A stretch of DNA of 64,000 nucleotides. Origin: JAICYJ01 sp963766445 (lineage in GTDB: Bacteria; Actinomycetota; Thermoleophilia; Gaiellales; JAICJC01). The first letter of the stretch is position 1. The number at the start of each line of letters is the position of its first letter. A program made the position numbers and the translations under genes. Location of the stretch: NCBI GenBank assembly GCA_963766445.1, contig CAVXZW010000027.1, positions 124,001 through 188,000 on the forward strand, in the 5' to 3' direction. Below, piece by piece: positions 45,737 to 53,304 of the stretch. Under the pieces are notes generated by a model. That model was given only the letters and a program-made list of their open reading frames with translations, was not told where the DNA came from and did not search any database.

Positions 45737-47791
45737 ATGCCTCACAGGGAGCCCGGAACAATCCGCAATGTCGCGGTGATCGGCCACCGCGGGACAGGCA
45801 AGACGTCGCTGGTGGAGGCGTTGCTGTACGAGTCCGGCACCGTCAACCGGCTGGGCAGCGTGGCCGATCAGTCCACCGTCTCCGACCACGACGAGGACGA
45901 GCGCAAACGCGGCATGAGCATCTCGGCGTCGGTCACTCACCTGGAGTGGGAGGGGCGCCTGATCAACCTGATCGATACCCCCGGCGAGCCCAGCTTCCAG
46001 GCCGACGTGCTGTCGGCGCTGCGTGTGGTCGAGGGCGCGATCATGACCGTCTCCGGCGTGCTCGGCGTCGAGGTCGGCACCGAGCGGCTGTGGCGCCGCT
46101 GCGACGAGCTCGGCACCTCACGCCTGGTGCTGGTGAACCTGCTCGATCGCGAGCGCGCCGACTTCTTTGCGGCCCTCGAGCAGCTGCGCGAGCGGCTCAG
46201 CGACAAGTGCGTGGCGGTCGAGATCCCGATCGGCACCGAACAGGATTTCCGCGGCGTGGTCGACCTGGTGCACATGGTCGCCTACCTGCACGGCGCGGAC
46301 GCTTCCGGCCACGACGAGTCGGTGCCGATCCCCGAGGAACTGAAGCCCTTGGCCGACGAGTACCACGACAAGCTGATGGACGTCGTGGCCGAGACCTCTG
46401 ACGAGCTGATGGAGCGCTATCTGGACGGCGGCGAGATCACGCGCGAGGAGATGGCCATGGCGCTGAAGCAGCTGGTCACCGAAGGCCAGGTGTTTCCGGT
46501 CGGCTGCGGCGCCGCCACCCGCAACATCGGCTCACACGGCCTGCTCGACCTGATCGTGGAGGGCCTGCCGTCGCCGGCACGCGCCCGCAACGTGCCCGAG
46601 ACCGGCGGCGCCGACACGCTCGCCTACGTCTTCAAGACAATCGCCGACCCCTACAGCGGCCGCATCAACCTGATGCGGGTCTATGCGGGCACGCTCAAGG
46701 GCGACTCGCAGCTTGTCAACAGCCGTACCCACGGCAAGGAGCGGGTCGGCCAGCTGCTGATGCTGCAGGGCAAGGACCACACGCCCACGGATGAGCTCGG
46801 CGCGGGCATGATCGGGGCGGTCGCGAAGCTGAAGGAGACCAACACCGGAGACGTCCTGGCCGACGTCGACAAGCCGGCCGCCGTAGAGCCGATCGCGCTG
46901 CCGGCGCCGGTGGTGGCGTTCGCGATCGAGGCCCGCAGCAAGGGCGACGAGGACAAGGTGCACGCCTCACTGCGGCGCCTGCAGGAGGAGGACCCGTCGC
47001 TGGACGTGCACCGGGACGAGGAGACCGGCGAGATGATCGTGGGTGGGCTCTCCCAGATGCATGTGGAAACGGTGCTTGAGCGCATGCACCGGCGGTTCGG
47101 GGTGGAGGTCGACCTGAAGCCGCCGCGCGTGCCCTACCGCGAGACGATCCGAAAGCCGGCCCGCGCCCATGGACGCCACAAGAAGCAGACCGGCGGCCGC
47201 GGCCAGTTCGGCGACTGCCACATCGAGATCGAACCGATGGAGGCGCACGAGGGTTACGAGTTCATCGACAAGATCGTAGGAGGCGTGATCCCGCAGGGAT
47301 TTCGCCCGGCCGTCGACAAGGGCATCCAGGAGGCGATGCGCAAGGGTGAGCTGGTGGGTGCTCCCGTCGTTGGCGTCCGGGTGCGGCTCGTGGATGGCTC
47401 CTACCACAACGTCGATTCGTCGGAGATGGCGTTCAAGATCGCGGGCTCGATGGCGTTCAAGCAGGCGGTGGCATCAGCCGACCCGGTGCTGCTGGAGCCG
47501 ATCATGCGGCTCGACATCGCCGTGCCGGAGGAGAACGTGGGTGACGTGATGGGTGACATGAGCAGTCGCCGCGGCCGCGTGCTGGGGATGGACCCCGGCC
47601 CGGGAACGACGATCATCCACGTCGAGGTGCCGATGGCCGAGGTGCTCGGCTACGCGCCCGACCTGACCTCGATGACAGGCGGTCGCGGCGACTACACGAT
47701 GCAGCTGCTGCGATACGACGAGGTGCCCGCACACGCCGCCCAGGGCGTGATCGCGGCCGCTCAGCGCGACCGGGAGATGGTCAGAGCCTAA
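45737..47791 (+). CDS. Elongation factor G-like protein (EF-G2 type)
   Basis: An intact 684-residue translational GTPase. G1 is GHRGTGKTSLVEALL, G2/switch I includes DEDERKRGMSISAS, G3 is DTPGEPSF instead of DTPGHVDF, and G4 reads NLLDRERAD (Asn134, Leu135) where EF-G has NKxD. Domains II-V follow, with VPYRETIRKPARAHGRHKKQTGGRGQFGDCHIEIEP and MTGGRGDYTMQLL. Many actinobacteria carry such a second EF-G besides the main FusA; its job (stress, recycling) is not firmly established. Upstream is a dyad over a -10 box. It is convergent with the RlpA-like gene. Confidence 0.92.
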   Translation: MPHREPGTIRNVAVIGHRGTGKTSLVEALLYESGTVNRLGSVADQSTVSDHDEDERKRGMSISASVTHLEWEGRLINLIDTPGEPSFQADVLSALRVVEGAIMTVSGVLGVEVGTERLWRRCDELGTSRLVLVNLLDRERADFFAALEQLRERLSDKCVAVEIPIGTEQDFRGVVDLVHMVAYLHGADASGHDESVPIPEELKPLADEYHDKLMDVVAETSDELMERYLDGGEITREEMAMALKQLVTEGQVFPVGCGAATRNIGSHGLLDLIVEGLPSPARARNVPETGGADTLAYVFKTIADPYSGRINLMRVYAGTLKGDSQLVNSRTHGKERVGQLLMLQGKDHTPTDELGAGMIGAVAKLKETNTGDVLADVDKPAAVEPIALPAPVVAFAIEARSKGDEDKVHASLRRLQEEDPSLDVHRDEETGEMIVGGLSQMHVETVLERMHRRFGVEVDLKPPRVPYRETIRKPARAHGRHKKQTGGRGQFGDCHIEIEPMEAHEGYEFIDKIVGGVIPQGFRPAVDKGIQEAMRKGELVGAPVVGVRVRLVDGSYHNVDSSEMAFKIAGSMAFKQAVASADPVLLEPIMRLDIAVPEENVGDVMGDMSSRRGRVLGMDPGPGTTIIHVEVPMAEVLGYAPDLTSMTGGRGDYTMQLLRYDEVPAHAAQGVIAAAQRDREMVRA

Positions 47792-47809
47792 TCTCACAGC
47801 CCGGTCGGA

Positions 47810-48793
47810 TCAGGGCAGGATCTGGATCCGCACCCGCTGCCATCCGGACAGGTGCACGATCTGGGCGGCATGTGCCGAAAGGTCGAGCACGCCGCGGCCG
47901 AACGGGCCGCGGTCGTTGACGCGCACCTGTACCGACAGGCCGGTGGACAGGTTGGTCACACGCAGCTGCGTGTTGAACGGCAGCCACGGGCTGGCGCATG
48001 TGAGCGCGTTGGGGTTGAAGATCTCGCCGTCGGCCGTGCGGTGTCCGGCAAATCCTGGGCCATACCAGGTGCTCTCGCCGTAGAACACGTTGGACGGTGG
48101 CGGTGAGCCGCCGCCGGAGCCGCCGGAACCCGCCGAGCCCGTGGAGCCGCCGCTGCCGCCGTCCCCGTGGGTGTCGGCCAGCTGCGTGCGGCGCTTGCGC
48201 TCGCCGGCCAGAAGCGTCTGGAGTTTGCGTTGACGCTGGGCCAGCACAGCCCGCTGCCCGGGCGATCGCCGTATCAAGCTGCGTGCCTGCGGTGGCCGCC
48301 TCCTGCGCGGCGGTGGCCGCCTGCTGCACCGCGGCCTGCTGTGCCTGCTCCTGGTTCTGGATCGTGTGCTGAGTGGCGTCTATCTGTGTGATCAGGTCGC
48401 TGCCGCCGAATCCGCCCGGCGCAGCACGTCGACGCGCGACAGCAGATCCGAGAACGAGCCTGCGGCCAGCACGTAGGCGACCGGGTCGCCGCCGCCGTTC
48501 TTGTAGGTGGCGACCAGCTCCTGCGCCAGCATCGACTGGGCGGCGACCAGGCTGCGACGGCTGGCGGTGAGCTCGGCTGCCGTGGTTGCCTCGGCCGCGC
48601 GCGCGGTCGCCAACTGTGCTCGCGCCGTCGCCTCTTGGGCGGCTGCCACGTCGCGGCGCGTCTGCAGCTGATCGAGGCGGTGCATCACGGCGCGGCCTGT
48701 GCCCGCTGGGAGCCGACCGTCGCGGCGCCGGCGGCCGGAGCGGCCGCGATGGTCAGCGCCAGCACGACCAGCGGAGCGGCCAGTGTGAGGCAA
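47810..48793 (-). CDS. Secreted coiled-coil protein with RlpA-like double-psi beta-barrel (frameshifted)
   Basis: A hydrophobic signal-peptide segment (LTLAAPLVVLALTIAAAPAAGA) is followed by a long Ala/Gln-rich coiled coil (LDQLQTRRDVAAAQEATARAQL, LVATYKNGGGDPVAYVLAAGSF). A Gly/Ser linker leads to the RlpA barrel: ESTWYGPGFAGHRTADGEIFN, LTCASPWLPFNTQLRVTNL, VRVNDRGPFGRGVLDLS with the conserved Asp. The organisation resembles actinobacterial cell-wall hydrolases or resuscitation-type proteins. Frames change near 48700, 48415 and 48260, and the start (TTG at 48793) is uncertain. It probably acts outside the cell on peptidoglycan. Confidence 0.8.
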
Positions 48794-49008
48794 GGGATGA
48801 ATCCGCCGGCGATGTGTCAGCTTTGTTCTCCCAGGAAACAGACGGGCTGCCCCCAAGCGCCCGTATTCGAGCGCCGGAACCATACCACTCCCGCCGGGGG
48901 TCGCTAGACGCCGTCAACCTCTCTCTCAAGAAATCCCCGCAAACGGCGGCAACACGGTCACATGTGAGTTAGACTCAGGCCCGTCGCTCGACACCGCGGC
49001 ACCGGAGC

Positions 49009-49602
49009 ATGATGATCGAGATCCGCCGCCAAGACACCGATACCACCTGCGCCGTCTGCGGTCGCACCGTGCTGCTCGGAGAGCGGCTGGTCAGCTTCCG
49101 CAGGATCGGGCTGGAGGACGCGATGGTGTGCGAGCTGTGCGTCGACCAGGCCGACGCGAGGGGCTGGACACGGGAGGGCGCACCAGTCCTGCCCGTGCAG
49201 TTGGCAGGGCGCGAGGAGCGCGGCCTGCGCGCGCTGTTGCGGCCGCGCAAGCGGCACGTAACCGCCCCGGAACCGTTCGACCCGGAGCTGCTGCCCGAGG
49301 ATCCGGCGGACGCCGTCGAGGCCAGCCTCGAGCTGTTCAACGAGAGCACGCATCCGCGCACCGTATCGGGCATCGCCCGCACGCTGGGGGATCCCCGGGT
49401 GAGCGTGGTGCGGCGCAGCCACCGCGAGGTGGTCGTGACGGTGGCGTGGGACCTGTCCTGGTATCAGTACCGCGTGGACATGCTGGGCGCGCAGACCGTC
49501 ACGCTGCAGCGCCGCGGCGAGGAGTTGACCGAGCTCGACGGCCGCTTCCTCGAGTGGAACGCGCAGGCCGAGCCCGACGGCACCGTCGCGCTCGCGTCCT
49601 GA
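49009..49602 (+). CDS. Conserved zinc-finger-like protein of unknown function
   Basis: A 197-residue intact protein. Near the N-terminus CAVCGRTVLLGERLVSFRR and CELC form a treble-clef-like CxxC...CxxC pair. The C-terminal half (VSVVRRSHREVVVTVAWDLSWYQYRVDM) is a separate basic/aromatic alpha-beta region. Two ATGs in tandem (49009, 49012) follow CCGGAG. TAGACT at 48970 could be its -10 box, giving a leader of about 30 nt. I do not know a named family. The inverted-repeat element begins 13 bp after its stop. Confidence 0.65.
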   Translation: MMIEIRRQDTDTTCAVCGRTVLLGERLVSFRRIGLEDAMVCELCVDQADARGWTREGAPVLPVQLAGREERGLRALLRPRKRHVTAPEPFDPELLPEDPADAVEASLELFNESTHPRTVSGIARTLGDPRVSVVRRSHREVVVTVAWDLSWYQYRVDMLGAQTVTLQRRGEELTELDGRFLEWNAQAEPDGTVALAS

Positions 49603-49728
49603 GCCGCCGGGCGCCCTAGACGATTGATCGATATCTCTCGCGAGCCTGGCCTCTGCGACCGGTCTAAGGTCAACGGTTGCCTGGGGTGGCTACGGCTGCG
49701 AACCGTCGCCTTTGTCCGACGCTCCCTC

Positions 49729-49762
49729 CATGAGGGATCTGCGTGATCGCAGATCCCTCATG
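49729..49762. repeat. Perfect 15-bp inverted repeat inside the MITE candidate
   Basis: CATGAGGGATCTGCG (49729-49743) pairs with CGCAGATCCCTCATG (49748-49762) over the 4-nt loop TGAT. This is the longest perfect stem I saw in the window. Confidence 0.85.
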
Positions 49763-49765
49763 ACC

Positions 49766-49789
49766 GGTGCAAGTCGTTCGACTTGCACC
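49766..49789. repeat. Perfect 11-bp inverted repeat next to the first
   Basis: GGTGCAAGTCG (49766-49776) pairs with CGACTTGCACC (49779-49789) across TT, beginning 3 bp after the larger hairpin. Confidence 0.8.
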
Positions 49790-49838
49790 TGCGCGACGCT
49801 CGGTTCTCGCCGTCGTCACGGAGATGTCGATCAATCAT

Positions 49839-50066
49839 CTAGACCGGGCCGTCGATGCGCGGGAAGGTGCCGGGCGCGCGCGGACGCCTGCGGTCGCGGG
49901 TCGTGCGCCGGTTGTCGGCGGTGGCGCTCTCGCCCCGGCGACGGTCGTTCGATGCGCCGTCGCGGCGATCCATGATCACCTCGACCTCGGGGTTGTCGCG
50001 GTAGTACGCGGTCATGCGCTCGAGCATCTCGTCCTCGAGCTCGCGGGGGATCACGCAGTAGATCAT
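49839..50066 (-). CDS. Small Arg-rich protein of unknown function
   Basis: A 75-residue protein starting MIYCVIPRELEDEMLERMTAYYRD. The first 35 residues look like a folded alpha-beta unit with DNPEVEVIMDRRDG; the rest is Arg/Asp-rich (TRDRRRPRAPGTFPRI). Similar small Arg-rich proteins occur in actinobacteria of the Thermoleophilia type as far as I remember; no function is known to me. Its stop codon lies in the terminal CTAG of the inverted-repeat element, so its C-terminus may have been changed by insertion. Confidence 0.6.
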   Translation of the reverse strand: MIYCVIPRELEDEMLERMTAYYRDNPEVEVIMDRRDGASNDRRRGESATADNRRTTRDRRRPRAPGTFPRIDGPV

Positions 50067-50107
50067 CTGTGTAGTAGACAGGCTGCGGATGCCTGCCGTC
50101 AAGCGGA

Positions 50108-50113
50108 TATGCT
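50108..50113 (+). promoter_or_regulatory. Leaderless-type -10 box (TATGCT) of the threonine-synthase-like gene
   Basis: TATGCT is 6 nt before the GTG at 50120. Confidence 0.4.
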
Positions 50114-50119
50114 CACGGC

Positions 50120-51355
50120 GTGGCCGCCCCCACCGCACTTGAGTGCTTGCGATGCAGGCGACGCTACCCGGTCGTGCAGATGCCCGGCGGCTGTCCATCG
50201 TGTTCTGCGGAGGACTGTCCCAGCAACGTGGCGCCGGTCTATTCCCGCATGCAGTCGCTGAAGCCGGGCAAGCTCAGCGGAGACGGGCTGCACCGCTATG
50301 CGGCGCAGCTGCCGATCCCGCGCGAGCGCCTGGTGTCGCTGGGCGAGGGATCCACGCCGCTGGTCTCGATCGGCACGCTGGGCCGTGAGTTCGGGCTGCG
50401 GCGGCTGATGATCAAGGACGAGCGGCGCAACCCCACCGGCTCCTGGCGCGACCGCTTCTCGGCACTGGCCGCCTCACAGCACGCCGGCGCGGACGCCACC
50501 GTGGCCACGGCCGGAGGCGAAGCGATGGCGATGTCGATGGCCGCCTACGCCGCCCGCGCCGGGCTGCGCTCGGTGGCCCTGGTCGACGCCGCGCTCGAAG
50601 AGGGCGGCCGCGTGCTGGACGCGATCGAGTGGGTGGGCGGCCGCGCGGTCGGTATCTCCGGCCTGGAGGCGCGCTGGACACTGCTGGCCGACGCCGAGCG
50701 TTCGCTGGGGTGGCGGGCCGTATCGAACCGCAGCATGCCCCCGATCGGCAGCGACCCGATGGCGTGTGAGGGCTATCGAACGATCGCCTACGAGATCGCC
50801 GAACAGCTGGGCTGGTCGGTGCCCGACCTGGTGGCCGTGCCATCCGCGCTGGGCGACGGCATCCAGGGCATCTGGCGCGGGTTCCGCGACCTGACAGCAT
50901 GGGGAGTGGTGGACGCGACCCCGCGGATGGTGGCTGTCGAGGTCGGCGGCGCCGTCGCCAGCTCCCTGGCCGGGGGCAAGGACTGGGTGGCTCCCAGCGG
51001 CGACGTGCACAGCCTGGCCCGCTCGCTGGGCGGCATCACCGGCACCGTACAGACGCTGCAGGCGGTGATCGAGTCGGAGGGCCTTGTCGTGCGGGTGACG
51101 GATGCCGAGCTGGAGACGGCGCGGATCGTGCTGGGTGAGAGCGAGGGAGTGTGGGCGGAGCTGGGCGCTGCGGCCGGGCTGGCAGCTGCGCAGAAGCTGT
51201 CGTCGCGGGGCGACATCCCGGCCCGAGCGCACTTCGTCGCCGTCGTGACCGAGCATGGCCTACTGGACGAGATGGCGCAGGTGCCACCGATGCTGGAGAC
51301 GGTCGACGCGCGCGTCGACGAGCTGCTTCGCGTGCTGGCCGTGCGCGGCGAGTAG
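50120..51355 (+). CDS. Threonine-synthase-like fold-type II protein lacking the PLP lysine
   Basis: A 411-residue intact protein. It begins with a zinc ribbon (CLRCRRRYPV...CPSC) as in one class of threonine synthases, followed by LVSLGEGSTPLVSI. The pyridoxal-phosphate Lys normally sits in NPTGSFKDR; here it reads NPTGSWRDR, so Arg110 replaces Lys (codon CGC). The following SSGN loop, which contacts the cofactor, reads TAGGEA. The rest of the fold, including VPSALGDGIQGIWRGF and GGITGTVQTLQAV, is retained. It is therefore unlikely to work as a normal PLP enzyme. A GTG start follows the -10 box. Confidence 0.8.
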   Translation: MAAPTALECLRCRRRYPVVQMPGGCPSCSAEDCPSNVAPVYSRMQSLKPGKLSGDGLHRYAAQLPIPRERLVSLGEGSTPLVSIGTLGREFGLRRLMIKDERRNPTGSWRDRFSALAASQHAGADATVATAGGEAMAMSMAAYAARAGLRSVALVDAALEEGGRVLDAIEWVGGRAVGISGLEARWTLLADAERSLGWRAVSNRSMPPIGSDPMACEGYRTIAYEIAEQLGWSVPDLVAVPSALGDGIQGIWRGFRDLTAWGVVDATPRMVAVEVGGAVASSLAGGKDWVAPSGDVHSLARSLGGITGTVQTLQAVIESEGLVVRVTDAELETARIVLGESEGVWAELGAAAGLAAAQKLSSRGDIPARAHFVAVVTEHGLLDEMAQVPPMLETVDARVDELLRVLAVRGE

Positions 51356-51391
51356 AGTCAGCGCCGACACGAGCGACCCAAAGGAGCACCG

Positions 51392-51619
51392 TTGCGACTG
51401 ACCGAGCTGACCGCCGACCTGCAGACGCTCAGGGAGAACCTGGCCGACGAGCTGCTCGCGATCAACCGCTTCGAGGAGCAGGCCTTCTCGCTGTCGGACG
51501 AGGACGCGAAGGAGGCCGTGCAGCGGATCGTGGACGACAAGAAGGACCACGTAGCGCGGCTGCTGAAGCTGCTGCAAAAGCTGGATGTGAAGCAGCGGGA
51601 GAAGATCGAGCACGCCTGA
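51392..51619 (+). CDS. 75-residue ferritin-like half-domain protein
   Basis: Two helices: ELTADLQTLRENLADELLAINRFEEQAFSL and EAVQRIVDDKKDHVARLLKLL. The Glu...INxFEE and DxxH spacing resembles half-ferritin proteins that dimerise to make one ferritin site, such as the encapsulated-ferritin group. No encapsulin shell gene is present in the window. It starts at a TTG 6 nt after AAGGAGC. Iron binding is inferred. Confidence 0.6.
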   Translation: MRLTELTADLQTLRENLADELLAINRFEEQAFSLSDEDAKEAVQRIVDDKKDHVARLLKLLQKLDVKQREKIEHA

Positions 51620-51647
51620 GGGCGGCTCGGCGAAACGGCGGCCGCGG

Positions 51648-51653
51648 TATACT
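51648..51653 (+). promoter_or_regulatory. -10 box (TATACT) of tRNA-Gly
   Basis: TATACT lies 13 nt before the first base of the tRNA, suitable for a transcript starting a few nucleotides ahead of the mature 5' end. Confidence 0.5.
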
Positions 51654-51666
51654 TGGCCCCGCCGTT

Positions 51667-51740
51667 GCGGCTGTAGCTCAGTTGGCTAGAGCGTCTGCTT
51701 GCCATGCAGAAGGTCGAGGGTTCGAGTCCCTTCAGCCGCT
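51667..51740 (+). tRNA. tRNA-Gly (anticodon GCC)
   Basis: A 74-nt cloverleaf. The acceptor GCGGCTG pairs with CAGCCGC, the D arm is GCTC/GAGC, the anticodon stem TCTGC/GCAGA holds the loop TTGCCAT (anticodon GCC), and the T arm is GAGGG TTCGAGT CCCTT. Six T residues run from 51740 to 51745 and may end transcription. Its 3' end is repeated at 52357. Confidence 0.93.
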
Positions 51741-51741
51741 T
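51713..51741. repeat. attL-like copy: 3' end of tRNA-Gly
   Basis: The last 28 bases of the tRNA plus one T match 52357-52385 at 26 of 29 positions. This is the usual place for tyrosine-integrase attachment sites. Confidence 0.45.
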
Positions 51742-51901
51742 TTTTCCGCTTGTTCAAGCCTTTTCTGGCGGTTTCGAATGGGAACGAACCTCGGCAAGGT
51801 CAGCGCTATGCTAGGCACCGAGGAGCATGGTGTCTATCGGTCGGGCGATTGAACGAAGGCACGGTGTCCTATGTCCCGCGAGCGCGCGCCGAAAAAGAGG
51901 G

Positions 51902-52333
51902 ATGATGGTTCCCGACCTTGGCGAGTTTCTTGAGCAGTACCACGATGCCTTGGACGCGTTTTTCGACGGAGATGCGGCTCCGGCGAAGGACGTCTACTCA
52001 CACCGCGAGGACGCGACCCTAGCGAATCCGTTCGGCCCGGTCGCTCGTGGTTGGGCCGAGGTTGAGCCAACCATGGAGCGCGCCGCGTCCAACTACCGCG
52101 ACGGCAGAGCAACCGGGTTCGAAACGATCACGACGTGCATCACACCCGAGCTTGCCTATGTCGTCGAGGTTGAGCGGTTTGAGGCGAAGGTCGGTGGCGG
52201 CGAGGAGATCGCCCAAGGCGGTCTCCGAGTGACCAGCGTCCTCCGCCCCGAGGGTGGGAAGTGGAGGGTTGTGCACCGGCACGCGGATCCGATCACCGCG
52301 GCTCGCTCTCCGCGCTCCGTCGTTCAGAACTAG
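51902..52333 (+). CDS. SnoaL/NTF2-like (DUF4440-type) protein
   Basis: A 143-residue protein with an N-terminal helix (LGEFLEQYHDALDAFFDGDAAPAKDVYSHREDATLANPFGP), then the conserved strands of an NTF2 fold (GFETITTCITPELAYVVEVERFE, LRVTSVLRPEGGKWRVVHRHADP). Tandem ATGs at 51902 and 51905 follow AAGAGG. Codon use is less extreme in G/C than the neighbouring genes, consistent with a gene inside an integrated segment. The function is unknown. Confidence 0.75.
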   Translation: MMVPDLGEFLEQYHDALDAFFDGDAAPAKDVYSHREDATLANPFGPVARGWAEVEPTMERAASNYRDGRATGFETITTCITPELAYVVEVERFEAKVGGGEEIAQGGLRVTSVLRPEGGKWRVVHRHADPITAARSPRSVVQN

Positions 52334-52356
52334 CCGCGCCGATGCCGCGCTCGACG

Positions 52357-52385
52357 GCCGAGGGTTCGAGCCCTTTCAGCCGCTT
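52357..52385. repeat. attR-like degenerate copy of the tRNA-Gly 3' end
   Basis: It matches 51713-51741 at 26 of 29 positions in the same orientation, including the T-loop GGTTCGAG and CAGCCGCTT. It is not a full tRNA. It lies at the end of the integrase remnant on the opposite strand. Confidence 0.45.
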
Positions 52386-52680
52386 CCCTCGCACACCGCG
52401 TAGCCAAGCCGAACGACGCTCCAGACGCCGATTGGCGGAGACGCTTCGCCGAGGCGGGTGAGTACGTTTTGAGCGCACCCTGGCGGCGTTTCTTGATCGC
52501 GTCGACAGTCTCTACGGCCTTCTGCAGCCGCGCTTCGGACGTGGACACGCGAATACGTGTCGAGGGTGGAGGAGCGCGAATGGCCCATCGGGGCGGCGAC
52601 GGCGGGCACGGAGCGACCCGCGTGGATGAGCAGGCTCGCGTACGTGTAGCCGCAGAAGCATTGGTTCCGGGACCCGCAAC
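52376..52680 (-). pseudogene. Remnant of a tyrosine (phage-type) integrase C-terminus
   Basis: On the minus strand between about 52670 and 52500 the text reads, with one extra base, LRHTYASLLIHAGRSVPAVA followed by GHSRSSTLDTYSRV. These are the HxxR box and the GHxx...Tyr box of tyrosine recombinases, including the nucleophilic Tyr. No upstream catalytic domain is found, so only the last part of an integrase survives. The adjacent repeat of the tRNA-Gly end fits a decayed tRNA-integrated element. Confidence 0.7.
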
Positions 52681-52788
52681 GCAGCGGGCATCTTACGGGC
52701 TGCCAGCCAGGAAGCGCAGGATAGCCACCGGCCCGGCCGCATTCTCGCGCGTGAGGCGACAGCTTTCCCCTCCGAGCCCATCGCCGTT

Positions 52789-53304
52789 CTACTGGGCGCG
52801 CCTGTCGGTGCGACTAAACGACCGCCCGACGGCCAGCGCCTGACCGACTAGATCCTTTGAGGCGTGATCACCGACCAAGACATTCACCTGATAAGGCCTC
52901 TTGCCGAGCACGATGTACGCCGAAGCGCCGCGACCGGTGAAGCAGTCGAAGCTCGGCCTCTTCACCGCTATGAGTCCCTTGAGCGGTGCGCGCCCCGGTT
53001 GGGCGGCTGCGCCCCCGGCCGTGCCGATGGAGCGCCAGCCCACTACCACCACAACAGCACCATCAGCCGGGATCCGGTATGCCGCGATCGGGCAGCGGGA
53101 TGGTTTCGCGTGAACGCCGGCCGTACCGACGACAAGTAGCGTCGCCGGATCGGTCACCGACCCGCCGGCAGGGCGAACCCGCGACCAACCAGCGGGCACG
53201 GCCACCCGGGCACCATGGGAAGAGAGGCCGTGCGTACCTTCGCCGCCGCAGGCGGAGATCAGTAGCAGCATCAGTCCGATAACAGCGATCAGGGCACGAC
53301 GCAT
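52789..53304 (-). CDS. Putative lipoprotein of unknown function
   Basis: A 171-residue protein. The ATG at 53304 gives a signal peptide RRALIAVIGLMLLLISACGG with a lipobox (LISAC) for lipid attachment. The mature part is Val/Gly-rich with a later FDCFTGRGASAYIVLGKRPYQVNVLVGD region. No named family is recognised. It lies inside the tRNA-Gly-associated region. Confidence 0.65.
   Translation of the reverse strand: MRRALIAVIGLMLLLISACGGEGTHGLSSHGARVAVPAGWSRVRPAGGSVTDPATLLVVGTAGVHAKPSRCPIAAYRIPADGAVVVVVGWRSIGTAGGAAAQPGRAPLKGLIAVKRPSFDCFTGRGASAYIVLGKRPYQVNVLVGDHASKDLVGQALAVGRSFSRTDRRAQ

Larger units (their letters stand above)
49616..49842. mobile_element. MITE candidate: 227-bp element with terminal and nested inverted repeats
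   Basis: The ends 49616-49637 and 49821-49842 are 22-bp inverted repeats matching at 20 positions, sharing a GATTGATCGA core and each beginning with CTAG. Inside are two perfect hairpins. There is no coding frame. CTAG at both tips could be a 4-bp target duplication, but as CTAG is itself palindromic it may just be the repeat ends. The right CTAG supplies the stop codon of the minus-strand gene that follows. A large terminator between convergent genes is the alternative. Confidence 0.5.

Noticed and set aside
52357..52385. Second complete tRNA-Gly
   Set aside because: Only the T-arm and acceptor 3' half resemble a tRNA; the 5' acceptor, D arm and anticodon arm are missing.
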